From: JASLEW01 sp035544875
GTDB taxonomy: Bacteria > Acidobacteriota > Thermoanaerobaculia > Multivoradales > UBA5704
Length of the DNA stretch: 64,000 nucleotides
Direction: 5' to 3'
NCBI GenBank assembly: GCA_035544875.1
Contig: DASZZP010000097.1
Coordinates: 115,884 to 179,883, forward strand
Shown here: piece by piece, positions 55,304 through 61,960 of the stretch
How positions within the stretch are numbered: position 1 is the stretch's first letter
How the letters are laid out: each line of letters opens with the position of its first letter
Made by a program: the position numbers and the translations under genes
Notes under the pieces: model-generated
The model's input: only the letters and a program-made list of their open reading frames with translations
What the model was told of the DNA's origin: nothing
Databases searched by the model: none

Positions 55304-57336
55304 GCTAGCCCATGTTTGACACTTGGCGAGCTAACTCACTGAGAACATTGGACCAGTTTTTTGGATTGTCACAACACGAGCTCCACCTCCCGCTCAGAGG
55401 GGTCGCCCGGAGGCTGCAGGTCCGTGATACCGACGGCCCGCAGGATGGCGGCAGCACGGGCTGATCCGCGGGTCACTGAGCGCTTCGTCTGGTCGTTACC
55501 GAGGTCCAGATCCACTACGCACACGGTGTGGAGGGCCTGGAGGGCTTCGGCGGCCGACAGGTCGAGGCCGGCATCCTGGAGCCGCCGCTCAAGAAGTCGC
55601 TGCAGCAGAAAGGCCAGACTGGCCACGAACAGATGCGCCTCGACCCGGGTGTCGGTCTGGTGGTAGATGGGGCGCATCGCGATGATGTCTTTGAGATGGC
55701 GAAAGGCCTGCTCCACCTCGTAGAGGCTCTTGTAGATCTGGACCGCTTCGAGCGCGGAGAGGCGTGGCTCTTCGGTCTGGATGAGGTACTTGCCTTCGCA
55801 GGCCTTCTCCCGTGCCAAGTTCACCGGATGCTCGCGGTAGTCGAAGACGCCGTCGCGATACTCCCAGGCGTAGTAGCGCTGGCCGTGGTTGCGCCCGAGA
55901 AGGCGCGCCGCCGCGGCGCCGACTTTGTCGGCAGCCCGGATCTTGCCTTGCGCGACGCGACGCTGCAGAGCCTCGAGGTCTTGACGTGTGCGCTCCATGG
56001 ACTTGAGCCGCTCGGCCTGTTCGTAGGCGAGCCGCTCTTCGCTTTCGACCACGAACACCCGGACGCCGGGGCGGTCCGACGGCACCTCTTGCACCCGGGT
56101 GCGCGGCGGCCGTGCCTTCTCGGACGCCGTGATGCCGACCGGACACTCCAGCCAGTGACCGGTAGCACGCTGAAGGTAGCGGTAGATCGTCGCGCTGCGC
56201 CGCCGATTCAACCCGACCACGTAGCCCTGCTCCAACGAGCGCAACAGCTCGAGGTTCTCGCTGGTTACCATCCCCCGGTCGCCGACGAAGACCACCCGCC
56301 GCAGCCCGAAGCGTTGTTGCAGGTCGTCGAGGATCGCGGGCACCGTCGTGGCGTCTCTGCGGTTGCCGGCAAAGACATGCTGGGCCAAGGGCCAACCGTC
56401 CACCATCACCATGCCCACCAGCACTTGGCGATTGCGCGGTTTGCCGTCGCGGCTGTGACCGTGCGCTCCGAGCTGTGGAGGGCCAAGCCCCTCGAAGAAG
56501 GTCGACGTCAGATCGTACAAGACCAAGTCGACCTGCAGCGAAAACAGGTCCCGCAGGCGCAGATACAACTCCTGCTCGATCTGACGCTTGCGCGCGTGGA
56601 GCTGATCGAGAGTCCGATACCACTGTTGCAACTGCCGGGCTTCGACGCGGACGCGTGGCGAGAGGCTGGCCAACCGTTGCTCGTCGTTGCGCCAGCGGGG
56701 GACCCAGCGGCGTCCCTGGCGATCACAGACGTAGTCGGTCTCGAGCCAGCGCGCCAGGCCGTGCTCGCTACTGGGCGTGCAGAGCCGGTTGGCGACCAGG
56801 GCTAGGCAGCGGTCGGCCAGCGGCACGGCGTCGCGCGAAGCGCGGCCGTCCAGGCGGTCGAGAATGGTGTCGAGGCCGAGCTGCGTCCACAGCGTGCGCG
56901 CCACCAGCATGGGGCCCCATCCCCAAGCCTGGAGCGGTTCGACGCGTTGCGCCGGTAGGGGCGCGGGCTGCACCGGGCGGCCCGTCAGAAGGCGCACCAG
57001 AGCGTCCACATGGGGAGCGAGGAGGTCCTTGCGGCCGAGGTTACAGACCACCCGCTGCTTGGTCTTGCCACCCTGCCGGTAGCCCTCGACTAGGCGGAGG
57101 TACTCGAGGGAGTTGCCCTCGCGGCCACGGACTTTGACGGTGCGGAGGTACATGCCGATTCCTGTCACAGCAGAGGATAGCACAGAACTTCCGTTATGCA
57201 AGGGGTCTACGAGCTACCACGCGGAATTTATTGTCACAACAGCTGGGGAGAAAACTGGCCTTTGGCCCCGTCCCCCCTCGTATTTTCAATCAGTTACGAC
57301 CGCGACCCCCGGGAAAAGTGTCAAACATGGGCTAGC
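55304..57336 (-). mobile_element. IS1634-like (IS4 superfamily) insertion sequence
   Basis: 2033 bp with perfect 21-base terminal inverted repeats: gctagcccatgtttgacact at 55304 and its complement ending at 57336. It carries one transposase gene reading leftward. No target duplication is evident (flanks gaggg and gtcct), so one flank may have been rearranged after insertion. It separates a DUF433 gene from a DUF5615-like fragment. Confidence 0.9.
55369..57153 (-). CDS. IS1634-family transposase
   Basis: 594 aa from ATG 57153 (MYLRTVKVRGREGN). DDE residues lie in VLYDLTSTFFEG, VVFVGDRGMVTSENL and SLYEVEQAFRHLKDIIAMRP, with the long insertion usual for this group. LAQHVFAGNRRDATTVPAIL is also typical. 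The gene appears intact and fills the element. Confidence 0.93.
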   Translation of the reverse strand: MYLRTVKVRGREGNSLEYLRLVEGYRQGGKTKQRVVCNLGRKDLLAPHVDALVRLLTGRPVQPAPLPAQRVEPLQAWGWGPMLVARTLWTQLGLDTILDRLDGRASRDAVPLADRCLALVANRLCTPSSEHGLARWLETDYVCDRQGRRWVPRWRNDEQRLASLSPRVRVEARQLQQWYRTLDQLHARKRQIEQELYLRLRDLFSLQVDLVLYDLTSTFFEGLGPPQLGAHGHSRDGKPRNRQVLVGMVMVDGWPLAQHVFAGNRRDATTVPAILDDLQQRFGLRRVVFVGDRGMVTSENLELLRSLEQGYVVGLNRRRSATIYRYLQRATGHWLECPVGITASEKARPPRTRVQEVPSDRPGVRVFVVESEERLAYEQAERLKSMERTRQDLEALQRRVAQGKIRAADKVGAAAARLLGRNHGQRYYAWEYRDGVFDYREHPVNLAREKACEGKYLIQTEEPRLSALEAVQIYKSLYEVEQAFRHLKDIIAMRPIYHQTDTRVEAHLFVASLAFLLQRLLERRLQDAGLDLSAAEALQALHTVCVVDLDLGNDQTKRSVTRGSARAAAILRAVGITDLQPPGDPSEREVELVL

Positions 57337-57612
57337 GTCCTGCCGCGCCTGCTCGGCGTAGCGGGATCGGCGCTCGATCTCGGCGTCGAGCTCGTCCTTG
57401 TGGTCCCGGTAGTAGGCGAGAACAGCCTGGATCTGCCTGAGAGGCAGGCTCGGATACTGGAAATGCATTTCCTCGGGGCTCCACCCCTGAGCCCGCTGGG
57501 CCATCACAAGCTCTACGACCTTCATCGTGGTTCCGGCGAGCACCGGCGCACCCTGGGCGTCGGAGGCGAGGTGCGGATAGTTCCGGTGCCTAACCGCTCC
57601 ACGGTCTGCCAC
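57286..57612 (-). CDS. DUF433 antitoxin-like protein
   Basis: 108 aa in frame. The DUF433 core is NYPHLASDAQGAPVLAGTTMKVVELVMAQRAQGWSPEEM followed by YPSLPLRQIQAVLAYYRDHKDE, a small helical DNA-binding fold often encoded next to a DUF5615 toxin. The last 17 codons come from the IS1634-like end, which supplies the stop, so the native C-terminus is lost. Its probable toxin partner survives only as a fragment at 55200-55265. Confidence 0.7.
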   Translation of the reverse strand: MADRGAVRHRNYPHLASDAQGAPVLAGTTMKVVELVMAQRAQGWSPEEMHFQYPSLPLRQIQAVLAYYRDHKDELDAEIERRSRYAEQARQDASPCLTLFPGVAVVTD

Positions 57613-57623
57613 GGTGAACCGAG

Positions 57624-58850
57624 CTATGGGCTCGCCGGAGCGAAGGCGACCAGGTTCGAGGCGACCTTCTCCTCCTTGACGAGCGTTCGGAGATGGGCGT
57701 CCCAGGCGAGGACGGCGCGCCGTTTCTCGGCTTCGTAGGTGTGTCGGTCGTAGTGCCGATCGGTCACGCCAGGGATCGAGTGGTTCAAGAGCTTTGCCAC
57801 CGTGAGCTGCGAGATCCCGATCCGCGCCAGCCCGGTTGCGACCGTTCGCCTAAGATCGCGGGTTACGAAAGCGACCCCCGATTCCTGCGCCGCCTCGCGA
57901 ACGAATCGCCGGATCTGCGCGATGGGCTCGCCTCTCTTGCGCGGGCTCGCGAACACCCAGCTTTCGGTGCCGGTCAACGGTCGCAGCTCTTCCAGAAGCT
58001 CAAGAGCGAGCGGCCCGAGCGGGACATCATGCGCTCGGCCGTTCTTGGTGAAGCTCCCGGGCAGTCGCCAAAGGTCTCCGCCAAGATCCTCCCAGCGCAT
58101 GCGAGCGACCTCGCGGGTCCTCTGGCCGGTCAGGATTCGAACCTTGAGGATGCCTGCCATGAGATGGTTGTCGCTGCGGTTCAGCATCAGCCAGAGTTTT
58201 CGGATCTCGTCATCGGAGAGGGCGCGGTCACCGGCCTTCTCGATGCCGGGGCGGGGCACCTTGAGGGCAGGATTGTGCTCGACGAGATCGCGGCCAATGC
58301 CGAAGTTGAAGACCGTCGAGATCAAGGCCCGCAAGCGGTTGGCCGAGATGGGCGCGCCGCGGTCGGCGACTCGGTCCAGGATGAGGATCACGTCGCGGCG
58401 GGAGATCTCGCGCGCTGGCCGCCGTCCCCACTGCGGGAGGAGCTCGACCCGGAGGCGCCGCTCATCATCGCGCCAGGTCGCCTTCTTCCGCTTGGCGTGG
58501 CGCTCGAGGTACTCGGCGGCGAGCTCGCCGAAGGTCGTGCCCGCATCCTCGGCCGGCAGCTCCTGCGGGTCGACGCTCTCGGAGATGAAACGGAGCTTCT
58601 CTCTCGCCTGCTCGCGAGCCTGGGCCAGGCTGAAGGTCGGATAGGTCCCGATCGTCAGTCGCCGCCGGCGCCCGGTCGGTGTCCGGTACATCACGAAGAA
58701 CGAGCGGGTCCCGCGCTTCGTTTTCGCCGTTGGCCTGGTGACGCGCAAACCAAAGGAGGGCAGGGCGAGGTCCCAGAACTCGGCCCTCGACTCGCCGACC
58801 TTGGGGGTCAGGGACATGACGTTGCGGTCGGTGAGGAGGATCTGCGGCAT
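57624..58850 (-). CDS. int: Tyrosine integrase of the island
   Basis: 408 aa from ATG 58850. The N-terminal DUF4102-type domain has LTDRNVMSLTP, FGLRVTRPT and GRRRRLTIGTYPTFSLAQAR. The catalytic part has LTGQRTREVARMRW (first Arg), RDLRRTVATGLARIG and DRHYDRHTYEAEKRR (Tyr). The His of the usual His-Asp-Leu-Arg box is Arg here. It is a P4-type enzyme that uses tRNA 3' ends. It lies 156 bases from the att core, next to its presumed arm sites at 58870. DUF433 follows after 11 bases on the same strand. Confidence 0.93.
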   Translation of the reverse strand: MPQILLTDRNVMSLTPKVGESRAEFWDLALPSFGLRVTRPTAKTKRGTRSFFVMYRTPTGRRRRLTIGTYPTFSLAQAREQAREKLRFISESVDPQELPAEDAGTTFGELAAEYLERHAKRKKATWRDDERRLRVELLPQWGRRPAREISRRDVILILDRVADRGAPISANRLRALISTVFNFGIGRDLVEHNPALKVPRPGIEKAGDRALSDDEIRKLWLMLNRSDNHLMAGILKVRILTGQRTREVARMRWEDLGGDLWRLPGSFTKNGRAHDVPLGPLALELLEELRPLTGTESWVFASPRKRGEPIAQIRRFVREAAQESGVAFVTRDLRRTVATGLARIGISQLTVAKLLNHSIPGVTDRHYDRHTYEAEKRRAVLAWDAHLRTLVKEEKVASNLVAFAPASP

Positions 58851-58869
58851 GGTGCTACCGTCCCTTTCC

Positions 58870-58889
58870 GGGGTTCCACTGGGGTTCCA
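58870..58889 (+). promoter_or_regulatory. Right arm-type integrase sites
   Basis: ggggttcca, two bases, ggggttcca, identical to 30275-30294 and 19 bases from the integrase start. It could also let the integrase repress its own promoter. Confidence 0.7.
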
Positions 58890-59006
58890 CAACACAGCTC
58901 AAACTGGACTTTCATGGCCCCAACTGACGAAGAGCCTTCCTGCTAACTCTTGATTCTACGTCACCTTGGCCCCTGTTGGTCAAGCTTGGGTTTTCTGAGC
59001 ACTTGT

Positions 59007-59051
59007 CTGAAAATCACGGTGTCGGCGGTTCAATTCCGTCCCTGGGCACCA
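59007..59051 (+). repeat. attR core (45-bp direct repeat)
   Basis: Exact copy of the 3' 45 bases of tRNA-Phe, including CCA. The preceding six bases gagcac also match, but the flanking stem is changed, so this is not a working tRNA. AATGACTTA follows at 59070. Confidence 0.9.
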
Positions 59052-59119
59052 GATAAGTCAAATACTTTCAATGACTTACAGATACACTCTGCGCCAGCTT
59101 CCAATGTCGAACGGAGAGC

Positions 59120-59139
59120 TGGGCAGCACGTGGGCAGCA
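59120..59139 (+). promoter_or_regulatory. Candidate arm sites of a further element
   Basis: tgggcagca, two bases, tgggcagca, 68 bases after the right core. Same 9-2-9 layout as at 30275 but different sequence, suggesting the left end of another element inserted in tandem. Confidence 0.5.
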
Positions 59140-59345
59140 GCCGGAAGAGGTCTCCGGAGGGCACCGTAGACGAGGAGAGTAGGGAGGTGGCATCGTCGTC
59201 CCGTAGCAGAGGTCCATAGGCCAAATCCTTCCCCGCCGCCCGCCCCCCAGGGAAGATCAACACCGAGCACGACGAGCACGTGAGGTTGCCGTCTCCCTTC
59301 GAGAAGAAGAGTAGAATGAATGGGGAACTAAGAAAGGACGGCCCC

Positions 59346-59561
59346 ATGACCCCTTTGATCCCATGTATCGATTCCAACGGGAACAAGGAGAGCGTTTCCA
59401 AGGAGGAGGTCGTACACTGCCAGTGTGTCTTTGACAACGAGCCGACATCCCGAACGCTGGAAAGAGTGAATCTTGTGCTGAGGAGCGGCCGCACTACCAG
59501 AGTGCTTGAGCCTGCGAAAGTAATTGAACAGCTGAGAGATCTACCTGGCTTTGTAATGTAA
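59346..59561 (+). CDS. Small hypothetical protein
   Basis: 71 aa from ATG 59346, with AAGGA nine bases upstream; an ATG at 59316 would add 10 residues. It has mixed strands and a helix (VVHCQCVFDNEPTSRTLERV, VLEPAKVIEQLRDLPGF). No family recognised. The upstream frame on the opposite strand is not convincing. Confidence 0.5.
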   Translation: MTPLIPCIDSNGNKESVSKEEVVHCQCVFDNEPTSRTLERVNLVLRSGRTTRVLEPAKVIEQLRDLPGFVM

Positions 59562-59686
59562 GCCTGCGAGCAAGGTCTCATTTCCCTAAAACCTCGGCCC
59601 TGCGGAGGATTGTCGCACGGGGGATGGATTTATTGCTTGACTGACCGGGTAGCGGTTTGGCGTTCCTTTGGGCGGGTGGGCACGAC

Positions 59687-60481
59687 ATGAGAACGAAGAG
59701 TCTTAGGCGCTATGGCACACTGGCTTGGGTGGTGCTCGGAGGACTACTGCCCTCTTCATCCACTTCTTCCGGACCGCAGCAACGATTGAAGCCCTTTGAT
59801 CCAACCGTCGAGATCCTGCCGCCCAACTATGCAGGGAATGATTTCATGGCAGTCTTCAGGGCAAAAACGGCGGCGACGAAGGGCGAGTTTGAGACTAGCA
59901 AGCAGTTCCAGCAGCGTGCTTCATCACTCGGCGGCGACCTGTATGCGTTCAGGTTTGCCGCCGGCCTGAAGTATGACGCAGATAGGCAGGCGTTTATAGT
60001 TCATCCTTATATCACGGGGGTTTACACCGGAGAGACGCTTTATTCTCGCTCAAGTTCGGACTCCGCTCTCCTCATTCGCGACAGCGACGTTGTAACGGGC
60101 CACTATCTTGGCTCAAACGCTATGGGTGCAAAGGTCCGCGTGAGGATGGACACGGAGACAAACTTGGCAATCGTCGTGCCCGGCGATCTTACGTCGCAAC
60201 CCAACGATCTTTCCGTGCGAATGTCACCAGAGAAAGCGCGGCGCGATAAGGCCGCACTGGCCTTCCTCTACGTCTGCCAGCCCATAGCCCGAGACACAGG
60301 AATCACCAAGACAGTGACCGTCCACATCGAGCCGGAGATCGCGACACCCCTTGAACGCACCCTCGTTTTTCGCTACATCTTCGTAGACCACGCGGAAATA
60401 TGGATCTTCGATAAGAATACAGGGGAGATTCTTCTCAAGCATCTACTTGGCCAGGGGCCGAAAACCGATTCGCCTAGTTGA
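59687..60481 (+). CDS. Secreted hypothetical protein
   Basis: 264 aa with a signal peptide (LAWVVLGGLLPSSSTSS). The mature protein is beta-rich: DFMAVFRAKTAATKGEFETS, FIVHPYITGVYTG, GAKVRVRMDTETNLAIVVPG, and a final RYIFVDHAEIWIFDKNTGEIL. The segment TKGEFETSKQFQQR is reminiscent of small secreted proteins of unknown function with a K-x-E-F-E-T-x-x-E/Q motif. Alone; no partner obvious. Confidence 0.65.
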   Translation: MRTKSLRRYGTLAWVVLGGLLPSSSTSSGPQQRLKPFDPTVEILPPNYAGNDFMAVFRAKTAATKGEFETSKQFQQRASSLGGDLYAFRFAAGLKYDADRQAFIVHPYITGVYTGETLYSRSSSDSALLIRDSDVVTGHYLGSNAMGAKVRVRMDTETNLAIVVPGDLTSQPNDLSVRMSPEKARRDKAALAFLYVCQPIARDTGITKTVTVHIEPEIATPLERTLVFRYIFVDHAEIWIFDKNTGEILLKHLLGQGPKTDSPS

Positions 60482-60602
60482 TTTCCCGGTGCAGGGCTTC
60501 TTCTTGGGTTGCGTGGACGGGTTCCAAGGTAGCGTCCTCGTGAACTGCGGCTCAGGGGAACGAGAATGAGCGCGAGTCCGGCGCCTCCAACGTCGCAAGT
60601 CA

Positions 60603-60905
60603 TTGAAAAACGGTGGACTGCAGCCGCTCAGCGGCGTGCGGTGTTAGCAATTCGCGGAGCGAATTGCTAAGAGCAAAACGCGTGCGCCAGTATGCCGGGA
60701 GGCGTTGCGGCGACCGCACGGACTCGAGGCGAAGGGCCTGGTAGGTGCTTGGCGCGCGCGGCAGACGGGCTAAGGGCTCGGCGAGGGCGCGGCCGGGCGG
60801 GCACGGGCGGCCGCGGTGGAACGGTGCGTGGCCGGAGGGGCAGAAGTTTCGAGTGGCGAAGCGCCCGCGGGCCGTTTGCCGCGCGCGCCAGGCACGCACC
60901 CCCTC
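60603..60905 (-). repeat. ~300-bp structured repeat, copy B
   Basis: Inverse-orientation match to 48642-48950. One end is at ttgaaaaacggtgg and the other at gccgcgcgcgccaggcacgc. The terminal hairpin is agcaattcg/cgaattgct. Its outer edge coincides with the truncation point of the neighbouring P-loop gene. Confidence 0.75.
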
Positions 60906-61319
60906 GACCGGTCAGGAAGACCGTCTGCCCGTCGTAGAGCCGCTCCAATGCCGCGTCGACAAGGCCCTTCCGATCGAGCACCAGACCCTCGATCGAGTCC
61001 TGGATCGAGTCCAATACAAGCTCTGTGTGGCCGCTCAACCGATGGAAGTCGCTCGCAAAGGACCGCGGCGCCAGGAGGGCGACCAACTGCCTGCGCAGAT
61101 GCTCGCGCAAGGTCTGCGTCGTATAGCCGCCCGAAGTACGCCCCGCAGCCTCGCGGCATCCCGCAGGTGGCCCCACAGCGCGGTCGCGCTCTCCACGCTT
61201 TTGGCCGGAACCAACGCGCGGAGCTGTTGGATCGCGCTGGTGCGGTCGCGCGAAGCCTCGGTCATGCAATCGAGACTCGACAACCGGTGCACGGCTGCCA
61301 GCTGCCATGGTAAGTTCAT
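60906..61319 (-). pseudogene. P-loop protein cut inside Walker A, frameshifted
   Basis: It starts MNLPWQLAAVHRLSSLDCMT. After a frameshift near 61110-61150 it continues YTTQTLREHLRRQLVALLAP, RSFASDFHRLSGHTELVLDS and DGQTVFLTGRGG. The last residues are the beginning of a Walker A loop (G-x-G-G-x-G-K), but the sequence then enters the structured repeat. It looks like the N-terminus of a large AAA/STAND-type ATPase whose remainder has been lost. Non-functional. Confidence 0.6.
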
Positions 61320-61361
61320 TAGAGGGGACGACAGCCTGCATCGGTGTCGAGAGGGCAGCCC

Positions 61362-61931
61362 ATGGCGAGCGCCGACGATCAACCGCGAGTGCTTTTCAAA
61401 TACTTGCCGACCAAGTTCTTGGCGGATGTTCTCCGGGGGCGCATCTTGTTCCGGAACCTCGCGTATTTTCAACAGGTCGAGGATACGGCCCGCGGGGATC
61501 TCACGGAGGGCATGCACATCGACAAGCCTGATAACCCCGTAACAGTTGAGAGTCAGGACGGCCGGGTGAACATCCAAGGAGCCTTTGCCTTTCACAGCGA
61601 AGTCAACCAAGAGCGGGTCTTTGCCTTCTGTCTATCAACTCGGCTGGCGCCCGAACTGCTGTCGGAATTCGGGTGCGACGCTTGTGTCGAAATCTTCGAT
61701 GTCTCGGGATTTGTGGCACGGGTACGAGCCGCAGTCCGCCGCTCTCCGACACTCGCGAAAGTCGGCCTGCTGGCGGGGCCTGTTGAGTACTACCGCACCA
61801 ACGATACGGCGCAGATGAACATTAAAGATCCAACTAAGTTGCCATTCTTCAAGCCGGTTCGGTTCTCCTCACAATTCGAGTACCGGCTGGTCTGCGCCCA
61901 AGGAGGCGGGCTAGGTCCGCTAGGCCGGTAG
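61362..61931 (+). CDS. DUF2971-like protein, probably truncated
   Basis: 189 aa from ATG 61362. The opening RVLFKYLPTKFLADVLRGRILFRNLAYFQQVED resembles DUF2971 proteins (K-Y-x...L...G-x-L-x-F), and FAFHSEVNQERVFAFCLS fits the next strand pair. It ends abruptly with GGGLGPLGR shortly before the neighbouring mobile-type gene, so the C-terminus is probably lost. It is divergent from the broken P-loop gene, 42 bases away. Function unknown; the family is often found in defence-rich DNA. Confidence 0.55.
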   Translation: MASADDQPRVLFKYLPTKFLADVLRGRILFRNLAYFQQVEDTARGDLTEGMHIDKPDNPVTVESQDGRVNIQGAFAFHSEVNQERVFAFCLSTRLAPELLSEFGCDACVEIFDVSGFVARVRAAVRRSPTLAKVGLLAGPVEYYRTNDTAQMNIKDPTKLPFFKPVRFSSQFEYRLVCAQGGGLGPLGR

Positions 61932-61960
61932 GAATCCTCCGAAACGAGTCAAGTTTCGTT

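Larger units (their letters stand above)
30160..59051. mobile_element. Integrated genomic island in tRNA-Phe
   Basis: About 28.9 kb bounded by a perfect 45-bp repeat of the tRNA-Phe 3' end. The integrase (57624-58850) lies just inside the right boundary and points inward. Identical tandem 9-bp repeats (ggggttcca twice, 2-bp spacer) lie 70 bases inside the left core and 118 bases inside the right core, as expected for the two arms of one attP. Cargo base composition varies, with a visibly AT-richer part at 49.8-54.9 kb. Internal att and integrase relics show it grew by repeated insertion. Confidence 0.88.

Noticed and set aside
55528..56805. 425-aa plus-strand frame
   Set aside because: Antisense to the IS1634-type transposase.
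59007..59051. Second tRNA-Phe gene
   Set aside because: Only the 3' 45 bases are tRNA; the D arm, 5' acceptor strand and 5' anticodon stem are absent, so it is an att copy.
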